From the NCBI RefSeq assembly GCF_014145665.1, contig NZ_JACHTD010000001.1, forward strand, positions 124,001-188,000: a DNA stretch of 64,000 nucleotides. Direction: 5' to 3'. Numbering within the stretch: position 1 is the stretch's first letter; each line of letters starts with the position of its first letter. The position numbers and the translations under genes were made by a program. Shown here one piece after another: positions 8,842 through 17,262 of the stretch. Source of the DNA: Myroides sp. NP-2. GTDB lineage: Bacteria > Bacteroidota > Bacteroidia > Flavobacteriales > Flavobacteriaceae. The notes below the pieces were generated by a model. The model had not been told where the DNA came from. It made no database searches and worked only from the letters and a program-made list of their open reading frames with translations.

Positions 8842-9612
8842 TTAGTCTGCTTTAAAACAAATGGGGATAATCTCTCCTGGGGCTAAGCAATAGCGATCTA
8901 TTTCCTCAGGCGATAGTTTTTGGGTATAATCTTCTTCGACTACAGTAAAACCAATGTTGCGCAATTTGTCAAAATAGTCCAAACCATATACGCGCACATG
9001 GTCATATTGACCAAAAATTCGCGTGCGTTCTTTAGGGTCGGTAATACTGTCATCTTGGAAAGTCAAGGTGCGATTTAAGTCTTGAGGCACTTGAAAAATA
9101 CCCATTCCTCCTGGTTTGAGGATGCGGTAAAGCTCTTGCATGGCTTTGGTATCATCAGGGATGTGTTCCAAGACGTGGTTGCACAAAATGATATCAAAGG
9201 AATGGTCGGCAAACGGAAGGTTACAGATATCTGCTTTGACGTCTGCCAAAGGCGATTCCAAATCGGTTGTGGTATAGGTTAAATTTGCTTGTTTTTTGAA
9301 GCGCTTGTAAAAAGCTTGTTCAGGAGCAAAGTGTAAGACCTGATGGGGGGCCGTGAAAAAATTGGTTTCCCGCTGTAGATACAACCACAACAAACGGTGG
9401 CGTTCTAGTGATAAGGTGCTAGGTGATAATACATTGTTTCGCTGAGTCGCATAACCATAGGGAAGAAAACTCTTAAAACTCTTGCCGTCAATTGGATCTG
9501 TATAGCGATCACCCTTGAGGTACCAAGCAAAAATGGGTCGAACAACATAACTCAACCGAATTAAAATCGGTCGAGGTATAATGTTCAGTATTGTTTTGAA
9601 AAGTTTCTTCAT
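8842..9612 (-). CDS. Class I SAM-dependent methyltransferase
   Basis: A 256-residue protein with a Methyltransf_11-type core. Residues about 110-200 contain LHFAPEQAFYKRF (the SAM loop replaces the usual GxGxG), NLPFADHSFDIILCNHVLEHIPDD, and LYRILKPGGMGIFQVP, the standard motifs of small-molecule methyltransferases. The N-terminus IIPRPILIRLSYVVRP is hydrophobic and may be membrane-associated, which is unusual for a soluble enzyme. The substrate is unknown. It sits 13 bp downstream of map and is likely co-transcribed with it. Confidence 0.85.
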   Translation of the reverse strand: MKKLFKTILNIIPRPILIRLSYVVRPIFAWYLKGDRYTDPIDGKSFKSFLPYGYATQRNNVLSPSTLSLERHRLLWLYLQRETNFFTAPHQVLHFAPEQAFYKRFKKQANLTYTTTDLESPLADVKADICNLPFADHSFDIILCNHVLEHIPDDTKAMQELYRILKPGGMGIFQVPQDLNRTLTFQDDSITDPKERTRIFGQYDHVRVYGLDYFDKLRNIGFTVVEEDYTQKLSPEEIDRYCLAPGEIIPICFKAD

Positions 9613-9625
9613 TAGCAGAAATGAA

Positions 9626-10444
9626 TTATAAAACTAAAGGATTAGCTCTAAACTCATCTTCTTCGTTGCTTTGGATACCCAAGGCTTGGTAAATGTATTG
9701 GAAGGTAGAAAGTAATTCGGGTTTACCGTTTACAAGGGCTACATCGTGCTCAAAGTGAGCCGATGGCTTTCCGTCACGGGTAACGATAGTCCATCCATCA
9801 TTTAGCTGTTTGATGTTTCTCGTTCCCAGATTAATCATAGGTTCGATAGCTACCACCATACCTTCAACGAATTTTTTTCCTCTTCCTGGTTTACCGTAGT
9901 TTGGCATTTCAGGAGCTTCGTGCATTTTAGTACCTAATCCGTGTCCAACTAATTCGCGAACAACCGTATAACCTTCTTTTTCACAGTAACGTTGAATCGC
10001 ACTTCCCACATCTTCTACGCGATTTCCTAATTTGAATTCGCGAATCCCTACGTATAGCGATTCTTTAGTGATTTGCAATAAACGCTTTGTTTCTGGTGCC
10101 ACTTCTCCTACTTCAAAAGTATAGGCGTGATCCCCGTAGTAGCCATTCATAATGGTACCACAGTCAATTGAAACGATGTCACCTTCAACGATAGGTTTGT
10201 CTGTAGGTAATCCGTGAACAATTTGCTCATTCACGCTGGTTAAGATGCTTGATGGGCATCCGTATAGTCCTTTAAATCCCGGTACTGCACCGTGATCTCT
10301 GATGAATTCTTCTGCTTTTTTATCTAATTCTAAAGTCGTTACTCCTGGCTTTAGCTCTGTTGCAAGCATCCCTAATGTTTTAGAAACTAAAAGGGCACTT
10401 TGTCTCATCAACTCAATTTGTTCTAGAGTTTTTGGAATGATCAT
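9626..10444 (-). CDS. map: Type I methionine aminopeptidase
   Basis: A 272-residue enzyme that removes the initiator methionine from nascent proteins. All metal-binding residues of the family can be seen: the aspartates in SIDCGT and YYGDHAY, the histidine in VGHGLGTKMHE, and the glutamates in VAIEPMINLG and HFEHDVALV. The start MIIPKTLEQIELMRQ at 10444 is normal for the family. A TAATTTTG element 22 bp upstream supports the start. The extra 20 residues at the C-terminus (IYQALGIQSNEEDEF) are a common Bacteroidota extension. Confidence 0.96.
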   Translation of the reverse strand: MIIPKTLEQIELMRQSALLVSKTLGMLATELKPGVTTLELDKKAEEFIRDHGAVPGFKGLYGCPSSILTSVNEQIVHGLPTDKPIVEGDIVSIDCGTIMNGYYGDHAYTFEVGEVAPETKRLLQITKESLYVGIREFKLGNRVEDVGSAIQRYCEKEGYTVVRELVGHGLGTKMHEAPEMPNYGKPGRGKKFVEGMVVAIEPMINLGTRNIKQLNDGWTIVTRDGKPSAHFEHDVALVNGKPELLSTFQYIYQALGIQSNEEDEFRANPLVL

Positions 10445-10465
10445 ACTTTATTTATTTAAGAAAGA

Positions 10466-10473
10466 CAAAATTA
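10466..10473 (-). promoter_or_regulatory. -7 element of the map promoter
   Basis: Minus strand reads TAATTTTG, matching TAnnTTTG, 21 bp before the map start codon. A TTTG at 10499-10502 is a little too far to be a convincing -33 box. Confidence 0.5.
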
Positions 10474-10561
10474 CGCTATTCCACTGAATCTAAAAAATCA
10501 AACAAAACGGATTTTGTAGAAATACGCGATTTCTATCTTCTTGAGCAACAAAATCTTTGGA

Positions 10562-11227
10562 TTACGCCCAGTCTAAGGTTTGAATTGTATGTAGCTGTCC
10601 TTCCACTTCTACTTGAATCGTAGCGGGGCTTCGTTGGGCTAAAACATCCGTAGGGTACCACGTTCTAGTCGGAGTTACTAAGATGAGCAAACCGTCATCA
10701 TCTCCTAAGGCACAGAATTCAGCTAGGGGAGTGGCTTTAGAAAAGAAGTCCACCCCTATTTGTTGTTGAATGGCTTCTCCTGTGGCGATTGGCTTTTTCG
10801 TAATTAATCCGATTTCGCTAATGTTCAACATTTCTTTAGGTGAAAAGGGAACTGATTTTTGGACTTGTGTATCTTCTCTTGCAATAAACTCCAACAAGTT
10901 TCCATTCTTGTCCCAGAAGTAAATGGATTGCGCTTTCCAAGTATCAAAATAGGTAATTGTTTCGTCTTTAGGCGAAGGAAGTAGTGGAATACCCGCTGCT
11001 TGTGCCCATTCAATGGCTTGGCTTAAGTGATTGGTTGCAATATTGAAGGCAAAGTGATATTGGGCTTTCGTTGTTGGTTTGGCACTAAACGTCAGTTGGG
11101 TATCGCCCGCTTGGAAACGAATTTCCCCTGTTGTTTGTTTCAAAATTTCTAAACCTAGGGTTTCACCGTAAAATTCAAGGATTGTATCTACGTTATTTGC
11201 TTCTAATTGTAAGTCTAGTATTTTCAT
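10562..11227 (-). CDS. VOC-superfamily (glyoxalase/dioxygenase fold) protein
   Basis: A 221-residue protein with a glyoxalase-type domain in residues 1-120. Recognisable are MKILDLQLEANNVDTILEFYGE at the start of the first beta-alpha-beta module, FAFNIATNHLSQAIEWA, and YFWDKNGNLLEFIARE at the end of the second, which carries the usual metal-ligand glutamate. The remaining 100 residues form a second, weaker repeat (EIGLITKKPIATGEAIQQQ). Such proteins may be isomerases, dioxygenases or antibiotic-binding proteins; nothing here decides which. The gene is monocistronic, flanked by short spacers. Confidence 0.8.
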   Translation of the reverse strand: MKILDLQLEANNVDTILEFYGETLGLEILKQTTGEIRFQAGDTQLTFSAKPTTKAQYHFAFNIATNHLSQAIEWAQAAGIPLLPSPKDETITYFDTWKAQSIYFWDKNGNLLEFIAREDTQVQKSVPFSPKEMLNISEIGLITKKPIATGEAIQQQIGVDFFSKATPLAEFCALGDDDGLLILVTPTRTWYPTDVLAQRSPATIQVEVEGQLHTIQTLDWA

Positions 11228-11357
11228 AAGTCTCTTTGTTTTTGTTTAAAGTAAAGATACGTGGAGAATCATTGTTATACTCAGGGATGGCATTGTATAA
11301 CCTGATAAATAGATAAAGAAAAACAATTAAAATAGAGCAGAAAAGTACTTTAAATCG

Positions 11358-11930
11358 TTACTGTTGGACGAATGGAGGTTTTAGCAGTAATAAGTCATTA
11401 GTGTGTTGGGTGAGTTTTCCCTTTTCAAAGGCGTATAGACTCGCATAGTCTCCTTTGACTAGGGCTTGTGCATCTGCTTCATTTTGAAGTAAATCTAGGC
11501 GGAAACGCTTGTTGTATTTTCCATACATGTTGGAATTATAGGCTTTGTGGTTGACAATATACAAAGGCGTATTCACCTGTTGGATATAGGTAGCTCCCAG
11601 ATTATAATAACTCGTAGTGACAAAATAGAGCTTATATCCATTTTCGTCTGCCCATCGTTTGAACGTGGCTAAGGGATAACAGGTAGGCCCACTACAACCA
11701 TTGGCAAATAGATAGACCAATACTTTGTCTTGTTGTTCAAACTGTTGGCGAATTTGTTCTCCCGTGATGGTATAAAAATGATTGGGAAGGGTATCTTTTC
11801 CAACTTCATAGGGACTGATATGGGAGTGAGCTGCTGGATCTAATTTTTTATAGTCGCTGGTAAGTCCAGCAATTTGTATACAAGAGGTACACAAAAGAAG
11901 TAAGGATAAAAGCGCGAGTGATTTTGCCAT
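11358..11930 (-). CDS. Putative lipoprotein with thioredoxin-like fold
   Basis: A 190-residue protein with an N-terminal lipoprotein signal ending in LLLLCTSC (Cys about residue 16), so it should be anchored in the outer or inner membrane facing the periplasm. The body has DKVLVYLFANGCSGPTCYPLATF, in which a CxxxxC pair sits after a hydrophobic strand, the position of the active site in thioredoxin-like proteins. The spacing of four residues between the cysteines is not the classical CxxC, so redox activity is uncertain. LGATYIQQVNTPLYIVN is consistent with the cis-proline strand of the fold. The family was not recognised. Confidence 0.6.
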   Translation of the reverse strand: MAKSLALLSLLLLCTSCIQIAGLTSDYKKLDPAAHSHISPYEVGKDTLPNHFYTITGEQIRQQFEQQDKVLVYLFANGCSGPTCYPLATFKRWADENGYKLYFVTTSYYNLGATYIQQVNTPLYIVNHKAYNSNMYGKYNKRFRLDLLQNEADAQALVKGDYASLYAFEKGKLTQHTNDLLLLKPPFVQQ

Positions 11931-11970
11931 GGTTTGTCTTTTAGACGGTTAGTAAGTAGACGAATATATA

Positions 11971-12007
11971 AAAATAAAGGCTGTCTTTTTCGGACAACCT
12001 TTATTTT
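11971..12007 (-). terminator. Hairpin terminator downstream of gpmI
   Basis: AAATAAAGGCTGTC and GACAACCTTTATTT pair around a 6-nt loop with one mismatch, and both ends are A/T runs. It lies about 155 bp past the gpmI stop on the minus strand, beyond the 11-bp repeat block. Confidence 0.7.
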
Positions 12008-12082
12008 ATCATTTTAATGTCAGTATAATGTGAGCATACTGCGTCCATTGTGTGTCTATAGGAAGGGCTTGATTTAATAGTG

Positions 12083-12120
12083 TCACTATGGACTCACTAT
12101 GGAGTCACTATGGACTCACT
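12083..12120. repeat. 11-bp tandem repeat (TCACTATGGAC)
   Basis: Three units, TCACTATGGAC, TCACTATGGAG and TCACTATGGAC, follow without gaps at 12083, 12094 and 12105, and a fourth begins TCACT at 12116. The block lies 41 bp past the gpmI stop codon. The period matches one helical turn of DNA. Confidence 0.85.
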
Positions 12121-12160
12121 TCAAAGAAAACCCATCTCACTTTCGCACGGTGTTCGTTGT

Positions 12161-13678
12161 TTATACTAACGAATGTCTGGTCATCTCTTCAGGTTGTGGC
12201 AAGCCCATCAACTTTAGAATAGTTGGAGCAATATCACCTAAAATACCGTGATTGATGGTTTTAATATCTTTGTCTACTAAGATGATTGGCACTGGGTTTG
12301 TGGTATGAGCCGTATTGGGTGTTCCATCTTCATTGAGCATGGTTTCACAGTTTCCGTGATCGGCTAATACGATGGTGGTATAATCATTGGCCAAAGCAGC
12401 TTCGATGACTTCTTTGACACATTGATCCACTGCTTCACAAGCTTTGATTGCTGCTTCCATAACGCCAGTATGTCCAACCATATCGCCATTGGCAAAGTTT
12501 AAACATACGAAGTCCACTTCGCCTTTTTGTAACTCTGGAAGTAAGGCGTCTTTTAAATCAAAGGCACTCATCTCCGGTTGTAAGTCGTAGGTTGCCACTT
12601 TAGGAGAAGGGCAAAGGATGCGTTGTTCGCCTTCAAAAGGAAATTCTCTTCCACCAGAGAAGAAGAATGTCACGTGTGGGTATTTTTCTGTTTCCGCAAT
12701 TCGAATTTGCTTCTTGCCATTTTTGGAGATGATTTCGCCAAGGGTTTGGTGTAAATTCTCTTTATCGTATACTACATGTACGTTTTTATAAGTATCGTCG
12801 TAGTTGGTTAACGTCACGAAATACAACGGCAAGGCTTTCATGTGGTGTTCTGGATAATTTTCTTGTGAGAGCACTTGTGTTAACTCACGACCGCGGTCTG
12901 TGCGGAAGTTGAAGAAAATTACTACGTCATCTGGGGCGATTGTCGCAATGGGATGGCTGTCTTGATCCACCATAACAATCGGCTCGATAAACTCATCGGT
13001 AATGCCGTTGGCATAACTTGCTTCTACAGTTTTCACTGCATCTGTAGCGTGGATTCCTTTGCCTTCTACTAAGAGATGGTAGGCTTTGGCTACTCGTTCC
13101 CATCGTTTATCGCGATCCATCGCATAATAACGACCGATAACAGAAGCGAGTTTTGCTGGTGAATACGCCAAGTGATCCATTAAGTTAGCTAGGTGTTTGA
13201 CTCCAGATTTAGGGTCTACATCGCGTCCATCCGTAAAGGCGTGAACAAACAAATCTTGTAAGCCATAGTCTACTGCAGCTTCAACTAGTCCGTATAAATG
13301 CTTCTCATGGGAGTGTACACCACCATCAGATAACAAACCTAAGAAGTGCACTTTTTTATTGTTGGCTTTGGCATATGCAAAAGCAGCTTGTAATTCGGGT
13401 TCTTGTGCAATTGTTTTATTTTCAACTGCCATGTTGATTTTTACTAAATCTTGGTAGACGATACGACCAGCACCTAAGTTCATGTGGCCTACTTCCGAAT
13501 TTCCCATCTGTCCTTCGGGAAGGCCTACATTTAATCCATCTGTCAATACATACGTATTGGGATATTGGCTGTATAAGCGATCAATGAAAGGTGTATGAGC
13601 ATGTGCAATGGCTGAAACTTTCGGGTCTTGTGTTTTTCCCCAGCCATCGAGTATCATTAAGATTACTTTTTTATTCAT
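12161..13678 (-). CDS. gpmI: 2,3-bisphosphoglycerate-independent phosphoglycerate mutase
   Basis: A 505-residue protein when started at ATG 13678 (MNKKVILMILDGWGK); the open frame extends 21 codons further upstream, but those residues are not family-like. It interconverts 3- and 2-phosphoglycerate in glycolysis using two Mn2+ ions. Visible landmarks are LDGWG with the metal-ligand aspartate, QMGNSEVGHMNLGAGR with the phosphoserine nucleophile, FTDGRDVDPKS, FNFRTDRGRELTQ, and the late VLADHGNCE and NTAHTTNPVP metal motifs. A TAAATTTG promoter element lies 37 bp upstream of this start, which also rules out the longer start. Confidence 0.97.
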   Translation of the reverse strand: MNKKVILMILDGWGKTQDPKVSAIAHAHTPFIDRLYSQYPNTYVLTDGLNVGLPEGQMGNSEVGHMNLGAGRIVYQDLVKINMAVENKTIAQEPELQAAFAYAKANNKKVHFLGLLSDGGVHSHEKHLYGLVEAAVDYGLQDLFVHAFTDGRDVDPKSGVKHLANLMDHLAYSPAKLASVIGRYYAMDRDKRWERVAKAYHLLVEGKGIHATDAVKTVEASYANGITDEFIEPIVMVDQDSHPIATIAPDDVVIFFNFRTDRGRELTQVLSQENYPEHHMKALPLYFVTLTNYDDTYKNVHVVYDKENLHQTLGEIISKNGKKQIRIAETEKYPHVTFFFSGGREFPFEGEQRILCPSPKVATYDLQPEMSAFDLKDALLPELQKGEVDFVCLNFANGDMVGHTGVMEAAIKACEAVDQCVKEVIEAALANDYTTIVLADHGNCETMLNEDGTPNTAHTTNPVPIILVDKDIKTINHGILGDIAPTILKLMGLPQPEEMTRHSLV

Positions 13679-13714
13679 AGTTGTATTTTTAGTAGTTTGA
13701 TTCCAATCAATAGA

Positions 13715-13722
13715 CAAATTTA
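13715..13722 (-). promoter_or_regulatory. -7 element of the gpmI promoter
   Basis: Minus strand reads TAAATTTG (TAnnTTTG). It falls inside the 5' extension of the open frame, supporting translation from 13678. Confidence 0.5.
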
Positions 13723-13982
13723 CAGATTGTATTTTGAACACCTATCGTTCTAGGGTAGATTCCTGCATTTTATTTTCTCAACAGTATGGGACTCAGCTGT
13801 ATGATCGGTGATGTTTGCAAATTGTCACTTTTTTGAAAAAAAACTTTTACAAATCAAAAGCTCTCATTAAAAAAAACACAATTATTTGCTTACTTCTATG
13901 ATTATCATTTGTTTGGTAGAAATATTTTTTTTATTTTTACGACTTTGAAATTATAAATAATCCCTTTAGAAAAATCTGAATC

Positions 13983-14765
13983 ATGAATTATAAGCAGTGG
14001 ATAGTGGCTTCAATAGCTTTGGTATTAGTTGGTGCAGGTATTGCAAAAAATTCAATACAATTTGAGATTCCATCCCTTCAGTTAGACGCTGATACACCGG
14101 ATGAAACAGATAAAACAGAAGAAGTAGCACATATAGAAAAAGTTGAACTAACGGCAGAAGAGCGATTTGCGTTGAAGGCAAATGCGTTGTTCCAGACGTT
14201 GGATTTGAATGAGTTTAATGCGCCTTCAGAAAAAGTATTTACAATGGCTTTAAAGGGCTATTACAAAATGGAAGAAGAAGGGATTTTAAAAAACAATAAA
14301 CTTACCATCGTTGACTTTAGTGTTTCTTCTACGCAAAAGCGTTTATGGGTGATTGATATGGAGGAAAATGCCGTTGTTTTAGAATCGGTAGTTGCCCATG
14401 GAAAGCGTACAGGAGATGAATTTGCAACAGCCTTTTCTAATCGCATTAATTCGCATATGAGCAGTTTAGGATTTTATAAAACAGGGGAAACTTACCAAGG
14501 AATTAATGGATTCTCCCTGCGTTTAGATGGATTGGAAAAAGGAATCAACGACAATGCAAGAACGCGTGCTATTGTTGTGCATGGTGCAGATTATGCTTCG
14601 CCTTCTTTGGCTTTAAAACAAGGTAGATTGGGTAGAAGCTATGGATGTCCTGCTGTTCCCAATGAAGTAAATAAAGAATTAATTGAATTGATCAAAGATG
14701 AATCGTGTTTATTCATCTATTCTTCTCAACAAGATTATTTAAAACGATCAAAGTTTTTAATCTAG
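13983..14765 (+). CDS. Murein L,D-transpeptidase catalytic domain (YkuD_2-like) protein
   Basis: A 260-residue exported protein. The first 22 residues are a signal anchor or signal peptide (MNYKQWIVASIALVLVGAG), followed by an acidic linker to about residue 50. The catalytic region contains the histidine in VVHGADYASP and the nucleophile Cys222 in RSYGCPAVP, which matches the L,D-transpeptidase pattern HG(x)n S/Y-GCP. Family members form 3-3 cross-links in peptidoglycan or attach proteins to it; a catalytically similar group is annotated as murein L,D-transpeptidase. A tyrosine replaces the usual serine before GCP. It is followed immediately by a strong terminator, so it is expressed alone. 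Confidence 0.85.
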   Translation: MNYKQWIVASIALVLVGAGIAKNSIQFEIPSLQLDADTPDETDKTEEVAHIEKVELTAEERFALKANALFQTLDLNEFNAPSEKVFTMALKGYYKMEEEGILKNNKLTIVDFSVSSTQKRLWVIDMEENAVVLESVVAHGKRTGDEFATAFSNRINSHMSSLGFYKTGETYQGINGFSLRLDGLEKGINDNARTRAIVVHGADYASPSLALKQGRLGRSYGCPAVPNEVNKELIELIKDESCLFIYSSQQDYLKRSKFLI

Positions 14766-14784
14766 CTCTTACCTAGAAATAGAG

Positions 14785-14829
14785 AAAAAATGCCTGTCAA
14801 TGTTTATCCTTGACAGGCATTTTTTTTTT
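14785..14829 (+). terminator. Rho-independent terminator
   Basis: AAAATGCCTGTCAA and TTGACAGGCATTTT form a 13-14 bp stem with a 9-nt loop, followed by nine T. It ends the L,D-transpeptidase gene. Confidence 0.92.
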
Positions 14830-14917
14830 AGTGTTCGACAAAAAAAAAGAAAAGAAAAAAAGTGATTAAGTCGTACTTTTATGGAAATAGTCTAAATAGT
14901 TAAATGTATAATACAAA

Positions 14918-15367
14918 ATGAAGATGATGAAAATAGGTGTATTATGTGCCATGTTACCCATGGCGATGTTCTCTTGTTCACAAAAACAAGACTCAACAAC
15001 GGGCGCAGTATCAAAAGAAGTCAAAGCCCCGACTGACAGTGTTTCCGAGATAATTGGGAAGAAAGGGATTTTAACCTATCCTGATTTTACGGCTTATATG
15101 ACTTATGAGTCTGAAAACCGCTTGCATTGGAAAACAGTAACCAAAGAAGGAAAAGTTGCTGAAGGGGAGGAAACAGTTAGCTATAAGCGAATCAATGACC
15201 ATATATTTTTTCTGAGTTGGATTGAATCAGATGGTTTTACGGTGAGTCAGGTTATTGATGTTCTCAACGGAAAGGTTGAGGCCTTTTTGAGCTTTGAAGA
15301 CCCTCAACAAGCGAATGGAAAGCGCAATTTTGTTGCAACAGCAGCTACGTTTAAATTTGAGGAATAG
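14918..15367 (+). CDS. Small putative lipoprotein of unknown function
   Basis: A 149-residue protein with a lipoprotein signal peptide (MKMMKIGVLCAMLPMAMFSC; acylated Cys20 followed by SQKQDS). After a 25-residue polar linker the body has short beta-rich segments: FTAYMTYESENRLHWKTV, KVAEGEETVSYKRI and HIFFLSWIESDGFTVSQVID. The last segment, with a hydrophobic strand and the trailing FEDPQQANGKRNF, resembles MoaF/DUF-type calycin-like small barrels, but the family is not recognised. Flanked by terminators on both sides, and located between two L,D-transpeptidase genes. Confidence 0.65.
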   Translation: MKMMKIGVLCAMLPMAMFSCSQKQDSTTGAVSKEVKAPTDSVSEIIGKKGILTYPDFTAYMTYESENRLHWKTVTKEGKVAEGEETVSYKRINDHIFFLSWIESDGFTVSQVIDVLNGKVEAFLSFEDPQQANGKRNFVATAATFKFEE

Positions 15368-15385
15368 GCCGTTGGTGTTATAGTA

Positions 15386-15431
15386 TAAAAAAAAACAGTT
15401 GAGTCAACGAATTGATCAACTGTTTTTTTTT
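15386..15431. terminator. Bidirectional terminator between convergent genes
   Basis: AACAGTTGA / TCAACTGTT with A runs before and T runs after on both strands. It sits between the convergent lipoprotein (+) and L,D-transpeptidase (-) genes and can serve both. Confidence 0.9.
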
Positions 15432-15447
15432 ATTGAGTTTTGACTTT

Positions 15448-17037
15448 TTATTGCAATCGTTTGTACAATTCATCGTCGTAGTTGTAGATGTCTTTGAAAT
15501 ACGTAATGACTCCGCTTGAATCAATTTGCACGGTCCAATACAATAAGTGAACATCAATGGGATTGTTGCTAACGGATATGCTTTTTGTTTCGTGAGACGC
15601 GATGATTTTATCAATGTCTTCTTTGCTGAGGTTCTTTTCAGCCTGAGCAAAAATATAAGCAGTTAAATCAAAAGGATCCTGAACGCGAACACAACCTGAA
15701 CTCAAGTTTCTGTTATTGCGCGCAAATCCCCATTGGCTCGGTGTGTCGTGTAGGTAAACTGCATGGTTGTTGTTGAACATGAATTTTACGCGACCGAGTG
15801 TATTGCCAGGACCTCCTTTTTGTACATAGCGATAGGAAGTGCCCTTCGTTGCATCCCAGTTTTCTGGACTTACCACTTTTCCTTGTCCGTCGTAAATGGT
15901 AAAATTAAGTCTCGAAAAATAGGAGAGATCGTTTGTTGCCTTGGGTACAAGATCATTCTTTTTTATGGTTGGCGGTACAGTCCAGGTGGGGTTTAGCACT
16001 ACTGTGGTTAAGGTGGAGCTCAAGATTGGCGTTTTTCGAGCCGAAGTGCCAACCACTACTTTGTGTTGCTGAATCGTATCTTGTTTGGAAACGGAAACTA
16101 AGCTAAAGGCTGGAATATTCACTAAGATATAATTGTCGGAAAACTCGCGTGGAAACCATCTCCATCGCTCTAAATTGACAATTAGTTTTTCTTTAAGCGT
16201 ATTTTCATCTTGTAAGATTGCCGCGATGGTTTTAGCATCTGAGTAGCCTGTTGCGTTTAATTTTTTCTTCTTTTGAAACGCTTTGATCGACTGTGCCGTT
16301 GTTGAAGTATAGATGGCGTTGGACTCTATACTATCCGCCAATTGATTTAAAAAGATCAAGTGTTTTTTCAGGGCGACTAATTCGGGAATAGTATCGTTTA
16401 TTTTAGCTTGTTTAAATGGTTTTAAACTGTCTTTTTCCAAGGCATAGTAGGAGGATAACTTGTTTCGTAAATTGGTGTAAACAGGCTGTTTAGTGCGAAT
16501 ACTGTCGTAGGTAAGCGTAATGTTTTTGTGCTCTAACGCCAATAATAAGGTCGCACTTGTGTTTAAGGGTTTTGGAGTGATCTCCCAGTCACCGTAGATT
16601 CGCTTGGCCCTCACACTCCCGTTGTAAAGGTTGTCTAAGGTATTGACATACATTGTGGAAAATAGAAAATCAGCTTTAATTTTTTCCTCTTCTTCAAGGG
16701 TGTCATAGGAAGAGTTATAGTCGGAAAGTTTGTGTAACTCCTTCGCTGAAACTTTGATTCCGTCCAATTTAAGTTCGTTGAGACTTTCCAAGAGCTGTTG
16801 TCTATTTAGCTCGTTAAACCAGCCCAAATGGTAGTTGTTATTCTTGTAAAACAACTGCACTTCTTCTTTGAGTCCACTTGTTTGCAAGGAATCAAATTGA
16901 ATATTGGGCACTTCAAGTAGGGCTTCGACCTCAGGGTGTTCACCGTAAATGACTCGCATTGCCTGTTTGCTTCTCTCGTTGCAAGAGGAGAGCGCGCAGG
17001 TTAACAATACTGCTGGAAGTAGCATCTTTTTTATCAT
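15448..17037 (-). CDS. Murein L,D-transpeptidase, YcbB (LdtD)-like lipoprotein
   Basis: A 529-residue protein with a lipoprotein-type signal (LLTCALSSC, Cys19). The middle has a peptidoglycan-binding-like module (STTAQSIKAFQKKKKLNATG, residues about 240-275), and the C-terminal third is a YkuD domain containing YLHDTPSQWGFARNNRNLSS followed by GCVRV with catalytic Cys near residue 448. The domain order (scaffold, peptidoglycan binding, catalytic) and length match E. coli YcbB/LdtD, which makes 3-3 cross-links that bypass penicillin-binding proteins. It is the second L,D-transpeptidase within 3 kb. It is divergent from the TonB-dependent receptor. Confidence 0.9.
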   Translation of the reverse strand: MIKKMLLPAVLLTCALSSCNERSKQAMRVIYGEHPEVEALLEVPNIQFDSLQTSGLKEEVQLFYKNNNYHLGWFNELNRQQLLESLNELKLDGIKVSAKELHKLSDYNSSYDTLEEEEKIKADFLFSTMYVNTLDNLYNGSVRAKRIYGDWEITPKPLNTSATLLLALEHKNITLTYDSIRTKQPVYTNLRNKLSSYYALEKDSLKPFKQAKINDTIPELVALKKHLIFLNQLADSIESNAIYTSTTAQSIKAFQKKKKLNATGYSDAKTIAAILQDENTLKEKLIVNLERWRWFPREFSDNYILVNIPAFSLVSVSKQDTIQQHKVVVGTSARKTPILSSTLTTVVLNPTWTVPPTIKKNDLVPKATNDLSYFSRLNFTIYDGQGKVVSPENWDATKGTSYRYVQKGGPGNTLGRVKFMFNNNHAVYLHDTPSQWGFARNNRNLSSGCVRVQDPFDLTAYIFAQAEKNLSKEDIDKIIASHETKSISVSNNPIDVHLLYWTVQIDSSGVITYFKDIYNYDDELYKRLQ

Positions 17038-17212
17038 ATAGCAATTTTATATGTCAAAAATAATGAAAATAATTAATATGGTAAGGGGATAGTGTATTTG
17101 ATTTTTTTGTATTACTCATAAAATGAGAAGAATAATTTGAAATTTTGTGATTAAAAAAACCGGAGGAGTTGTTATATTTAAACTGGACTAGAAAAAGAAA
17201 AAGGGGCTCCGC

Positions 17213-17220
17213 TACTTTTG
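17213..17220 (+). promoter_or_regulatory. -7 element upstream of the TonB-dependent receptor
   Basis: TACTTTTG matches TAnnTTTG and lies 42 bp before the receptor ATG. No cobalamin riboswitch or Fur-like box could be recognised in the 220-bp spacer. Confidence 0.5.
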
Positions 17221-17262
17221 CCTCGTACAAATGAAAAACGAATTTAGTAGCTCAATTATTTT

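Noticed and set aside
12083..12120. CRISPR array
   Set aside because: The units are 11 bp and directly adjacent with no spacers, so this is a tandem repeat.
13679..13741. 21-codon N-terminal extension of gpmI
   Set aside because: The extension is not family-like and contains the TAAATTTG promoter element; ATG 13678 fits.
17040..17262. Cobalamin riboswitch upstream of the TonB-dependent receptor
   Set aside because: No B12-box-like sequence or long structured leader is visible in the 220-bp spacer; only a promoter-like element is present.
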